Source of the DNA: Demequina sp.
GTDB taxonomy: Bacteria; Actinomycetota; Actinomycetes; Actinomycetales; Demequinaceae
Assembly: GCA_024707205.1 (NCBI GenBank)
Contig: JANQAD010000001.1
Span: forward strand, 1,263,979 to 1,327,978
Length of the DNA: 64,000 bases
Direction of reading: 5' to 3'
Part shown: positions 20,813 to 29,085 of the stretch, piece by piece
Numbering within the stretch: position 1 is the first letter of the stretch
Layout of the letters: the number at the start of each line of letters is the position of its first letter
The notes under the pieces: generated by a model
Told to the model about the DNA's origin: nothing
Seen by the model: the letters and a program-made list of their open reading frames with translations, nothing else
The model's database searches: none
Program-made: the position numbers and the translations under genes

Positions 20813-21876
20813 AGGCCCAGTATTCGGCGCGCGTTGTCGCGGTAGACGGGCTCGAGCTGGCTCGCGTCGAGGGCGAGCGCCGAGACGTCCCAGCGCCCCT
20901 GCCCTGGGATCTCGTTGCCCGGGTCGTAGCCGAATCCCTCGTCGTCGGTCTCGAAGAAGCGGAAGTGCAGGCGGTACTGCTCGGCCGTGGCCGGGTAGAT
21001 GTCCGTGCCGAAGAGCACCCGGTCCGGGTGCCGCGCAACCAGCCGCGCGAAGCGGCGCGGCTGGCGGCCGAGCTCGGCCATGCGGCCGGCCGTGTCAACG
21101 GCGTAGTTCGGCGCGGCCACGAGCAGTCGCTCCACACGGTCCAGATCCTCGGCTGCACACCCAGCGTGCGCGCCGATGAAGGTCGTGGCGGGGCACGCGA
21201 GCACGAGCGCGGCGTGCGCGTCGAGGAGCCGGTCGAACGACGGGTAGATCTCGCGGTCGCCGAACCACCACTCTGGCATGGCGGCGAGCTCGTCCAAGCG
21301 CTCGTTGTGCCGGTCGAGCGGCTCGAAGAACGCCACCGGGTCGGCGGTGTGAATGAGAACGGGCAGCCCCAGTTCGCCCGCGTGACTCAAGACGTCGATG
21401 ACCCGTGGGTCGTCGGGGAGGATCAGCGCGCCGTCCGCGTCGCGCACCCACAGGCCCAGGTCCTTCCAGACCTTGACGCCGCGGGCGCCGCGCACAACGG
21501 CATCCTCGAGCGAGGCCTTCAGCGCGACGACACCATCGGGTGCCGCGAGGCCGGCCCAGTCCACGTGGCAGAACGTCACGAAGCGGCCGGGGTAGGCGCG
21601 GTCGTAGCGCTCGACGTTCGCGGTGACCTCGTCTCCCCAGCGGCCGTCGAGGTTGACCACGGTCTCGACCCCGCACGCGTCCATCATCGTGACCAAGCGC
21701 GGCACGTCGTCGATCATCCACTCGCCGTCGGACAGCCAACGCCCCAGGTGATTGTGCACGTCCACCACGGGAACCGCCGGGCGATCGATCCCCGTCACCG
21801 GCGCGCGCAATTGGCTCCGCGGCGCCCAGTCGGCAAGGCGCAACTCGGAGGCAGAGGCCCGGTCGTCGCGGCTCAT
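20809..21876 (-). CDS. Amidohydrolase-2 family metal-dependent hydrolase
   Basis: This TIM-barrel protein of 355 residues has the metal-binding HNH in VVDVHNHLG (residues about 38–46), a conserved Lys in ARGVKVWKDLGL, His in LIHTADP and FIGAHAG, and the catalytic Asp in LFGTDIYP. It resembles ACMSD/lactonase-type members, not NagA deacetylases. It could open a sugar lactone or deacylate a substrate in this island, which otherwise lacks a deacetylase; that is inference. The start at 21876 follows GAGGAG by 6 bases. Confidence 0.78.
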   Translation of the reverse strand: MSRDDRASASELRLADWAPRSQLRAPVTGIDRPAVPVVDVHNHLGRWLSDGEWMIDDVPRLVTMMDACGVETVVNLDGRWGDEVTANVERYDRAYPGRFVTFCHVDWAGLAAPDGVVALKASLEDAVVRGARGVKVWKDLGLWVRDADGALILPDDPRVIDVLSHAGELGLPVLIHTADPVAFFEPLDRHNERLDELAAMPEWWFGDREIYPSFDRLLDAHAALVLACPATTFIGAHAGCAAEDLDRVERLLVAAPNYAVDTAGRMAELGRQPRRFARLVARHPDRVLFGTDIYPATAEQYRLHFRFFETDDEGFGYDPGNEIPGQGRWDVSALALDASQLEPVYRDNARRILGL

Positions 21877-21904
21877 CTGAGACTCCTCTGTAACAAGCAA
21901 TCAG

Positions 21905-21945
21905 CGAAAGTGAGCGATATGGACAGTTTCGTTGTCAAACGATCA
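21905..21945. promoter_or_regulatory. Candidate DeoR-protein boxes between amidohydrolase and SIS genes
   Basis: The divergent spacer 21877–22016 contains CTTTCGCTG (reverse, around 21911) and TTTCGTTG (around 21929), like the box at 18600. This would place both divergent promoter regions of the island under one regulator. No hairpin or small gene is visible in the rest of the spacer. Confidence 0.35.
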
Positions 21946-22016
21946 TCCTGCACCAATGATAGGTCCCAACGCGCAACGGAGTGCGGCGCGCACTCCCCGA
22001 TCCCCAGGAGCAACGT

Positions 22017-22898
22017 GTGACAGTGACATCCCGCGAGATCGCGAGCCAGCCTGAGGTCTGGCGCCGCGCGCTCGAGACTCACGCGGACCGCGCCGCCGAG
22101 CTCCTGCGCCTCCCTGGTGAGCGCGTGCTGGTGCTCGGCTGCGGCACCTCCGCGTTCGCCGCCGAGTCGTTCGCGGCGCTGCGCGAACAGTCGGGGCTCG
22201 GCGTGACCGACGCCGCGTACGCCTCCGAGCCCTGGCCCTGGCGCGACTACGACTCGGTCATCGTGTTCAGCCGCTCCGGCACCACGACCGAAGTCATCGA
22301 CGCGCTCGGCAGATTGCCCCAAGGCGTGCGCACGGTCGCCGTGACGGGCGTCGCGGACTCCGCGATCGCCGACGCCGTTAACGAGGTGCTGCTCCTCGAC
22401 TTCGCGGACGAGGAGTCCGTGGTGCAGACGCGCTTTCCCACGACGCTCCTGGTGTTGGCGCGCGCGGCCCTTGGGGAGGACCTGAGCGCGCTGCCCAACC
22501 AGGCGCAGGAGGCGCTTTCGAGACCGCTCGATATCGACATCGAGGGACTCTCGCACTTCGTCTACCTCGGCAGCGGATGGACCTACGGGCTCGCGCAAGA
22601 GGCGGCGCTCAAGATTCGTGAGGCCGCGCAGGCATGGGCCGAGTCCTACCCGATGCTCGACTACCGTCACGGGCCGCTCGCCGTCGCCGACGCCCGGTCG
22701 TTGGTGTGGATCTTCGCAAACGCGGAGCCCTCGCTCGTCGCCGACATCGAGCGCACCGGCGCGACGGTCCGGGTCGGCACCGCGGACCCGCTCGTCGAAC
22801 TCGTGCAAGCACAGCGCCTCGCCGTCGCGATCGCGGAGCGCAGCGGGCTCAACCCCGACGCCCCGCGCCACCTGACCCGTTCCATCGTCCTCGGCTGA
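22017..22898 (+). CDS. agaS: SIS-domain sugar-phosphate isomerase/deaminase, AgaS-like
   Basis: This 293-residue protein has two SIS domains like the isomerase half of GlmS. It has VLGCGTSAFAAESF near residue 37, SRSGTTTEVIDAL near 80, and a second half with YLGSGWTYGLAQEAALKIREA and YRHGPLAV. AgaS proteins convert galactosamine-6-phosphate to tagatose-6-phosphate and ammonia, which fits the neighbouring tagatose-type genes. The start is a GTG, 7 bases after CAGGAG. A second GTG six bases on is possible. Confidence 0.8.
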   Translation: MTVTSREIASQPEVWRRALETHADRAAELLRLPGERVLVLGCGTSAFAAESFAALREQSGLGVTDAAYASEPWPWRDYDSVIVFSRSGTTTEVIDALGRLPQGVRTVAVTGVADSAIADAVNEVLLLDFADEESVVQTRFPTTLLVLARAALGEDLSALPNQAQEALSRPLDIDIEGLSHFVYLGSGWTYGLAQEAALKIREAAQAWAESYPMLDYRHGPLAVADARSLVWIFANAEPSLVADIERTGATVRVGTADPLVELVQAQRLAVAIAERSGLNPDAPRHLTRSIVLG

Positions 22899-22946
22899 CC
22901 GCCGATCGCAATAGTCCAGAATCAGAATTCGAGAAAAGGAACCACG

Positions 22947-24266
22947 ATGTCGAGTCCCCGCCGCATGAGCGCACTTCGCGCAGCTGGAGCCCTGGCGACA
23001 TCCGCCACGCTCGTCGCCCTCGCTGGCTGCAGCGGGTCCCCTGAGGGCCCAACCACCGTCGACCCCGACGCCAAGGTCACGATCGAGGTGTGGTCGGGGC
23101 AGTCCGACGAGGCCGAGACCGTGATCGAGGGCCTCGCGGACGAGTTCGAGAAGGACCACCCCAACGTCACGATCAACATGTCGCCCGGCGCGTCGTCCAC
23201 CGACGACCTGCTGCAGAAGCTTTCGGCCGGGTTCGCGGGCAACCAGTACCCCGACATGTCCTACGCGTACGGCTCGTGGGCCGGTCAACTCGAGGCATCG
23301 GGCCGGACGCTCGACATCAGCGACGAGGTCAAGAAGCCAGAGGTCAAGTGGGACGAGTTCACCGCTGCCGCGCGTGCGACTGCTCAGCCAACCGGCAACA
23401 AAGTGATCGGCTTCCCCGCCGTCGTCGACAACGTCGGCCTGCTGTACAACAAGACGCTCTTCGACGCCGCAGGCGTCGCATACCCCACCGACGACTGGAC
23501 CTGGGATGACTTCCGGGCTGCAGCGAAGCAGTTGACCGATCCCGCGAACCACATCTACGGATACGGGTACTCCGTCACGGGCAGCGAGGAGACCACGTGG
23601 CAGTTCTGGCCGCACCTGTGGCAGAACGGTGGCTCGATCCTGAATGAGGACGGCACCAAGGCGGAGTTCAACTCCCAGGCCGGCGTCGACGCCCTCGAAT
23701 TCCTGCGCGGTATGGCCGTAGACGACAAGAGCGTCTACCTGGATCAGACCGACGAGAAGTTCGCCCAGCTCTTCGTGAGCGACCGGATCGCCATGATCAC
23801 CTCGGGCCCGTGGCAGCTCATCGACCTCAAGACCGGCGGCACCAGCTACGGCGTGGTTCAGCTGCCGGGCACCGACGGCGACCACCAGACGGTGTCCGGA
23901 CCCGACATCTGGGCCCTGTTCGACCACAAGGACGCGAACCGGGCCTACTGGGCAACGCAGTTCGCCGAGTGGCTGACGTCGGCGGCTCAGGACGAGCGCT
24001 ACAACGTCGCGATCGGGAACCTCCCGCTGCGCTCCTCGTCGGCGGCGTCTGTGTCCGTGGAGGAGCAGACGGCGCAGTTCCCGGGTTACGACGTGTTCGT
24101 CGCGAACGCGGCTAACGTCAAGCAGGCCCGGCCGACCACCGAGGGCTACGCGGCTCTGTCCGTGGCCATCGGCGACGCCATCGCCGCGGTGCTGCAGGGC
24201 CAAGGGGATCCGAAGACCGCCCTCGACGACGCCGCGAAGACCGCGGACGCGGCCCTCGCGAAGTAA
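22947..24266 (+). CDS. Extracellular sugar-binding lipoprotein (family 1)
   Basis: This is the substrate-capturing component of a CUT1-type importer, 439 residues. The signal peptide ends in the lipobox LVALAGC (Cys about 29). The maltose-binding-protein-like fold includes IEVWSGQSDEAETVI at the start of the mature domain and W-rich ligand-site segments (TTWQFWPHLWQNGG). An AAAAGGA ribosome site lies 7 bases before the ATG. Two permease genes follow directly. No ATPase is encoded here, so a shared MsiK-like ATPase elsewhere is expected. The sugar is probably a galactosamine- or galactose-containing compound, from context. Confidence 0.88.
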   Translation: MSSPRRMSALRAAGALATSATLVALAGCSGSPEGPTTVDPDAKVTIEVWSGQSDEAETVIEGLADEFEKDHPNVTINMSPGASSTDDLLQKLSAGFAGNQYPDMSYAYGSWAGQLEASGRTLDISDEVKKPEVKWDEFTAAARATAQPTGNKVIGFPAVVDNVGLLYNKTLFDAAGVAYPTDDWTWDDFRAAAKQLTDPANHIYGYGYSVTGSEETTWQFWPHLWQNGGSILNEDGTKAEFNSQAGVDALEFLRGMAVDDKSVYLDQTDEKFAQLFVSDRIAMITSGPWQLIDLKTGGTSYGVVQLPGTDGDHQTVSGPDIWALFDHKDANRAYWATQFAEWLTSAAQDERYNVAIGNLPLRSSSAASVSVEEQTAQFPGYDVFVANAANVKQARPTTEGYAALSVAIGDAIAAVLQGQGDPKTALDDAAKTADAALAK

Positions 24267-24286
24267 CCCCAAGAAGGCACAGGCTG

Positions 24287-25237
24287 ATGGTCGACACGAT
24301 TCTGAGTGAGGCAGAACATACGCCAGGGCCGATGACGCCCGACTCGGTCAGCCTGGGCAAGCGAGGGACGATCAAGGCGAGCCTCGCGGGTTGGGCGTTC
24401 ATCGCGCCCGCCACCGCGATCATCCTTGGCCTGTCGATCTTTCCCGCGATGTGGGCGTTCGTGCTGTCGTTCCAGGACTGGGACGGGTTCAGCCAGGCCA
24501 CCTGGGTTGGCGCGGAGAACTATGCGAATCTGATCAAGGACGCCGATTTCTGGGACGCGGTCAAGAACACGCTTGGCTACACGGTGATGTTCGTTCCCGC
24601 ATCGGTGGCGATGGGCCTGCTCCTCGCGGTCGCGCTAAACCGCCGCATCCGCTGGATGGGCTTCTATCGCACGGCGATCTTCGTGCCGTTCGTCGTGTCC
24701 GCGGCGTCTACCGGAATCATCTCCACGTATCTGTTCAGCCCGCAGTTCGGTCTGGTCAACAACGTGCTCAGGATTCTGCACCTCCCCCAACAGGGCTGGC
24801 TCGACGACCCCAACCAGGCGATGGTCGTCATCGTCATCATGTCGCTGTGGGGTTCGGTGGCGTTCACCACCGTGATCTACCTCGCGGCCCTGCAGGATGT
24901 TCCTCCTGAGCTCCTCGAGGCCGCGCGCATGGACGGAGCGAGCGCCTGGCAGTCGTTCAGGGCCATCGTGTGGCCGCAGCTGGCGCCGGTGACGGTGTTC
25001 GTGGTGATCTGGCAGACGATCGAGGCGATCCAGCTCTTCGACCTCGTGTACACGACGACGCGCGGAGGCCCCTTGAACGCCACGACGACGATCGTCTACT
25101 TCCTCTACGACAAGGCGTTCCACTCGCTGCAGTTCGGGTACGGCTCGGCCGCGGCCTATGTGCTGTTCGCCGTGACGATGATCATCACGATCGGCGTGGT
25201 CATGTACTCGCGTCGCCGCGGCACGGAGGCGTTCTGA
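24287..25237 (+). CDS. Sugar ABC permease, MalF/UgpA type
   Basis: A 316-residue membrane protein with six spans and the ATPase-contact EAA loop ELLEAARMDGASAWQSFRAIVWPQL near residues 205–230. It pairs with the binding protein upstream and the second permease downstream, whose ATG is only 2 bp after this stop. Confidence 0.9.
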   Translation: MVDTILSEAEHTPGPMTPDSVSLGKRGTIKASLAGWAFIAPATAIILGLSIFPAMWAFVLSFQDWDGFSQATWVGAENYANLIKDADFWDAVKNTLGYTVMFVPASVAMGLLLAVALNRRIRWMGFYRTAIFVPFVVSAASTGIISTYLFSPQFGLVNNVLRILHLPQQGWLDDPNQAMVVIVIMSLWGSVAFTTVIYLAALQDVPPELLEAARMDGASAWQSFRAIVWPQLAPVTVFVVIWQTIEAIQLFDLVYTTTRGGPLNATTTIVYFLYDKAFHSLQFGYGSAAAYVLFAVTMIITIGVVMYSRRRGTEAF

Positions 25238-25239
25238 CG

Positions 25240-26138
25240 ATGACGGCACTTGATGGTCGCGTGGAGCCGACGGTGGCGCAAGACGAGCCCGGCGTGGAAG
25301 AACCGCACGTGGAGGCGAGGCACAAGCGGCGGCGCATGAGCCCGTGGCACTTTGTGCTGTTCCCGATCGCCGTGCTGTTCCTGGTTCCGTTCGCGCAGAT
25401 GCTGCTCGCGTCCTTCTCCCCGGCGAAGGACCTCGTGACCTTCCCGCCTCCCTTCTTCCCGTCGCACTTCACGCTCGACGGCTACGCCAAGCTCTTCACC
25501 TCGACGGACATCTTCCTGTGGTTGCGCAACACGGTGATCGTGTCGGCGGCAGCGGTGATCTCGAACATCGTGCTGTGCTCGCTCGCCGGCTACGGCTTCG
25601 CGAGGCTCAGGTTCGCGGGCCGCAACTTCGGCTTCTTCCTTGTGCTCGCGACCATCATGATTCCCACGCAGCTGCTGATGATCCCCACGTACATCCTGTT
25701 CGCGAAGCTGGGTCTGCTCAACGGGCTTGGGGCGGCGATCGTGCCCTGGCTCGCAACCGCGTTCGGTGTCTTCCTCATGCGGCAGTTCTTCCTCTCGCTC
25801 CCGGTGGAGCTAGAGGAGGCGGCGCGATCGACGGCGCAAATCGCTGGCAGATCTTCTTCCGGATCGTGCTGCCCCTGGCGAAGCCGGCCATCGCCACCCT
25901 CGCGATCTTCACCCTCCTTGGCGCATGGAACGACCTGGTGTGGCCGCTCATCGCGATCAATAATGATCAGGCCTTCACGCTGCAGCTCGGCATCGCCAAC
26001 TTCCAGGGGGCGCACCTGACGGACTGGAGTCTCGTCATGGCGGGCAACGTGGTCGCTACGCTTCCACTCATCGTGTTCTTCCTCTTCGCGCAGCGGCAGT
26101 TCATCGCCACCATGACCTTCTCGGGCCTCAAGGGATGA
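25240..26138 (+). CDS. Sugar ABC permease, MalG type, frameshifted
   Basis: This is the second permease of the importer. The first 195 residues read normally through six-span MalG-like sequence to the EAA loop LPVELEEAAR. At about 25823–25828 one base is missing (GCGCGATC for an expected GCGCGCATC). Restoring it gives EAARIDGANRWQIFFRIVLP, the standard EAA continuation, and a normal C terminus ATMTFSGLKG, 299 residues in all. The stop overlaps the next ATG by 4 bp. Confidence 0.83.
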
Positions 26139-27079
26139 GCGATATCGACGTGCTCGTTGTCGGCGACGCGAATCCCGACCTCGTGCTCGCTGGTGACACC
26201 GTTCCGCGCTTTGGCCAGGCGGAGCAGCTGTTGGACAGCGCGGACCTGCTGCTCGGGGGAAGCGCCTCGATCGTGGCCTGCGGACTCGCGCGGCTCGGCG
26301 TGCGCACGGCCCTCGCCGCGGTGGTCGGCGACGATCGGTTCGGGGCCTTCGTGGTCGACCGCCTCCGCGAGGCCGAGGTGGATGTCTCCGCCGTCACCGT
26401 GGATCCCGAGCGGCCAACCGGCCTCTCCGTGATCCTCTCCCAGCCGGGCGATCGGGCCATCCTGACGCTGCCGGGGACCATCCCGGTTCTCACGGCGTCG
26501 GCCGTGCTCGAGGCGGCCGCGCGGTTCCGGCCGCGCCACATCCACATCGCTTCCTTCTTCTTGCAGCCGGAACTCGCGTCCGCCTTGCCGGAGCTCGCGG
26601 ACCAGCTCGCGGCGAACGGCGCCACGCTCAGCCTGGACACCAACTGGGACCCAGCCGAACGCTGGGAGGGCCTCCGCGAGGTGCTGCCGCTCGTCGACGT
26701 CTTCCTCCCCAACGCCGAAGAGGCCCTGGCGATAGCGTCGGCCGTGCTTGGCCAGCCAGCCGCCAACCTGGACCACGCAGCGTCGGGCCTCTCTACGCTC
26801 GGCTGCCGTGTTGTGGTCAAGGCTGGGCCCGACGGTGGGGTCACCTTTGAGCGCGGCGCTCGCACAGCGTCGGGCCCGGGTTTGGTAGTTGACGTAGTGG
26901 ACACCACCGGAGCCGGGGACAGCTTTGACGCGGGCTACCTCGCGGCGTTCCTTGGCGGCGTTGCCGAAGAGAGCGATCGTTTGCGGTGGGCCGCTGTCGC
27001 CGGTTCGCTCTCGGTCTGCGGGCGTGGCGGCACCGCCGCGCAGGCCACGCGCGACGAGCTGCTGCGGTCACTCGGATGA
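26135..27079 (+). CDS. PfkB-family carbohydrate kinase
   Basis: This 314-residue ribokinase-fold kinase has an N-terminal GGSASIVACGLARLG substrate loop and a C-terminal DTTGAGDSFDAGYL motif with the catalytic base Asp. In an ABC-fed pathway the sugar arrives unphosphorylated. This enzyme is therefore the best candidate for the first phosphorylation (galactosamine or similar at C6); that is inference. It is coupled by 4-bp overlaps to both neighbours. Confidence 0.87.
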   Translation: MSDIDVLVVGDANPDLVLAGDTVPRFGQAEQLLDSADLLLGGSASIVACGLARLGVRTALAAVVGDDRFGAFVVDRLREAEVDVSAVTVDPERPTGLSVILSQPGDRAILTLPGTIPVLTASAVLEAAARFRPRHIHIASFFLQPELASALPELADQLAANGATLSLDTNWDPAERWEGLREVLPLVDVFLPNAEEALAIASAVLGQPAANLDHAASGLSTLGCRVVVKAGPDGGVTFERGARTASGPGLVVDVVDTTGAGDSFDAGYLAAFLGGVAEESDRLRWAAVAGSLSVCGRGGTAAQATRDELLRSLG

Positions 27080-27965
27080 CGCTCCACACACTCGGGCTCA
27101 CGCCCGCCCTCGATGTGGTCTACGTGCTCGACGAGGTGCGGCTGGGCGCGATCCACCGCCCGCCGGTGATCATCAAGTCCGCGGGCGGCAAGTCTCTCAA
27201 CGTGGCTCGCGCCCTTGCCCGGCTTGGGGCGCCCGCGCGCGCGATCGTCCCGCTTGGGGGGCACGTTGGCGATCTCGTCGCGGCGCTGCTCGCGGACAGC
27301 GGGGTCGAGCTCGATCGCATCCCGACCTCGATCGAGACGCGGATGTGCGTGACCGCATGCGACACGTCCGCCGGGGAGCTCACGGAGTTCTACGAGCCGG
27401 TGGTCGATCTTGACGTTCCGCTTGCCGAGATCGCGCGCCGGACGTCATCGGTGAAGCCGGGAGAGTGGCTGATCGTCTCGGGATCGGTGCCGGCGGGCAT
27501 CGACTCGGCGGCGCTCGCGCGGCTCCTCGCCGCCGACGCCGCGCGCGGTGTGCTGCTCGCCGTCGATGTGCACGGCCCCGCGCTCGGCGCCATCGTCGAG
27601 ACTGCGCACCCGCGGCTGGCCAAGGTGAACCGAGCGGAGGCGGCAGACCTCACCGGCGAGGCGGACCCGAAGGCAGCTGCGAGCCAGCTCGTGGCGCGGG
27701 GTGCCCACACGGCCGTGGTGACGGACGGCCGGGCGGCTCCTTCGCCGTGACCGCCGCCGGCGAGCACGCGTCATCCCCGCCCGTGGACTCGCCGGGACTG
27801 TTTCCCGTGGGCAGCGGAGACTGCTTTCTCGCGGGCCTGGTGAGTGCGCTGGAGCGGGGCCTCGAGTTGGGCGGGGCGCTCGCAGTCGCTGCTCGGGTGG
27901 GTGCGGCGAACGCGCAGGTGCCAGGCGCGGCGGTGTTCGACGTGCCCGAGCTTTCGCCGTCCTAG
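27076..27965 (+). CDS. LacC/FruK-type sugar-phosphate kinase, frameshifted
   Basis: This is a 1-phosphofructokinase-family enzyme, expected to convert tagatose-6-phosphate to tagatose-1,6-bisphosphate for the aldolase. Visible family features are TLGLTPALDVVY at the start, SAGGKSLNVARALARLG, and the C-terminal GSGDCFLAGLV with the catalytic Asp. The frame is lost around 27729–27733. One extra G (GGG to GGGG) gives VVTDGRGGSFAVTAAG and a normal end, 296 residues. The ATG overlaps the upstream stop. Confidence 0.82.
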
Positions 27966-28007
27966 AGACCCCGTGGCCTGTCAGGGTCTCGTGACAGGGT
28001 TGGGGCC

Positions 28008-28610
28008 ATGGCCCACCGCGCGCCGCTGCCGGCGACTTGGAAGTTCGACTACCCCGTGTTTCACGCCCAGACGCGTGGCGAGTGGCGGGAGTGGCTGCTT
28101 GAGAACCACGCGACGACGCGTGGCGTGTGGCTGTGCTCGTGGCGGACGGAGGCGCTCGGTCCGCGTTGCCCGTACCCGGACGCGGTCGAGGAGGCGATCT
28201 GCTTTGGGTGGATTGACTCCACCACCGTGGCGCTTGACGAGGAGCGCGGTCTGCAGATGTTCACTCCGCGCAAGGGCAAGAGCGCGTGGACGCGGCTCAA
28301 CCGCCAACGCGCCGGGGACCTGGAGCAGCGCGGGCTCATGGCGGATGCGGGGCGAGCGGCGATCACGGCCGCACGCGCCACAGGGTGGTGGACCATCATG
28401 GACAGCGTCGAAGATCTCGTTGAGCCGCCCGAGCTCACTGCAGCTTTGGATGCCGAGCCCGCGGCCCGGCTCGCGTGGGATTCCTTCCCGCCGAGCGCTC
28501 GCAAGCAGATGTTGTTCTGGATCGTCACCGCGGTTCAGGACCAGACCCGCGCGCAACGGGTGGCCGAGGTCGTAACCGCGGCCGCCGAGGGACGCCGCGC
28601 TCGCGGGTGA
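28008..28610 (+). CDS. YdeI/OmpD-associated family protein
   Basis: This 200-residue protein matches the YdeI family: REWLLENHATTRGVWL, then YPDAVEEAICFGWIDS and FTPRKGKSAWTRLN, then a C-terminal SARKQMLFWIVTAV helix with the usual TRAQRVAEVV end. Members have been linked to resistance to antimicrobial peptides in E. coli, but the biochemical role is unknown. It stands alone between the sugar island and tRNA-Ser. Confidence 0.85.
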   Translation: MAHRAPLPATWKFDYPVFHAQTRGEWREWLLENHATTRGVWLCSWRTEALGPRCPYPDAVEEAICFGWIDSTTVALDEERGLQMFTPRKGKSAWTRLNRQRAGDLEQRGLMADAGRAAITAARATGWWTIMDSVEDLVEPPELTAALDAEPAARLAWDSFPPSARKQMLFWIVTAVQDQTRAQRVAEVVTAAAEGRRARG

Positions 28611-28629
28611 CGCTCAAGCGCCTCTGGCG

Positions 28630-28827
28630 CCCTGCGAGTACATAAGGTCCGGAATCAAGAAAGTGCGGCTTCCTGCGGACACATGAGGTCCGGTCTCAAT
28701 CCTGGAGCCCCCACGCGTGCTCGCGAACGGCCCGGATCGCGTACGGCCCGGATCGCGCCCGCCCGGACCTGGAGGTACCCACAGGAGACCGGAATCGCCG
28801 AAAGCCGGACCTGATGCACTCACAGGA
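28630..28827. repeat. Four copies of a 23-bp repeat in dyad arrangement
   Basis: Consensus YCCTGYGRGTACAT, one variable base, AGGTCCGG. Copies are at 28630–28652 and 28671–28693 (plus), and 28763–28786 and 28805–28827 (minus). The outer pair and inner pair therefore face each other around a GC-rich centre with its own short repeat (CGGCCCGGATCGCG, twice). No start codon with a ribosome site is seen, so it does not look coding. The region could fold into a large cruciform or bind a dimeric protein. Confidence 0.75.
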
Positions 28828-28839
28828 CGCCCAACACGA

Positions 28840-28863
28840 AAGCCCCCGGCGAACCGGGGGCTT
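28840..28863. terminator. Hairpin terminator next to tRNA-Ser(CGA)
   Basis: A 10-bp perfect stem, AAGCCCCCGG / CCGGGGGCTT, with the loop CGAA (TTCG on the minus strand). It lies 4 bp past the 3' end of the tRNA and is the expected terminator of that transcript. It could also act on the plus strand. Confidence 0.8.
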
Positions 28864-28867
28864 CCTG

Positions 28868-28957
28868 TGGCGGTGACGGTGGGATTTGAACCCACGGTGG
28901 ACTTGCACCCACACACGCTTTCGAGGCGTGCTCCTTAGGCCGCTCGGACACGTCACC
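28868..28957 (-). tRNA. tRNA-Ser (anticodon CGA)
   Basis: A 90-nt serine tRNA with a long variable arm. Acceptor arms are GGTGACG and CGTCACC, discriminator G, encoded CCA. The anticodon loop CTCGAAA gives CGA (reads UCG). The T-arm is GGTTCAAATCC. Its acceptor stem is identical to that of the tRNA-Ser(GGA) at 14942, as expected for a shared synthetase. Confidence 0.97.
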
Positions 28958-29011
28958 GCCTGCAAGGGTACCTGGTGCGAGTACGCGGCTCCAAACGGCG
29001 TCGGGCGTAGT

Positions 29012-29023
29012 TACCACTCGGTA
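29012..29023. promoter_or_regulatory. Small palindrome upstream of the GH3 gene
   Basis: TACCACTCGGTA, with arms TACC/GGTA, lies 62 bp upstream of the GH3 start. A near-identical TACCGCTTGGTA is found upstream of the exporter gene at 46410. The pair may be sites for one TetR- or LacI-like regulator. Evidence is limited to the resemblance. Confidence 0.3.
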
Positions 29024-29085
29024 GAAATCATTGGCGAACTATGCCACCATGGACGCATAAGGGGACGGGGACGCAAAGGAGCACC

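Noticed and set aside
21873..24272. Open frame of 799 codons on the minus strand across the SIS and binding-protein genes
   Set aside because: It spans two well-supported plus-strand genes and has shadow-type composition, no ribosome site and no recognisable domain.
28611..28867. Small gene overlapping the four-copy repeat
   Set aside because: The open frames there also run through tRNA-Ser, lack ribosome sites, and their residues follow the inverted repeats; a non-coding repeat block explains the region better.
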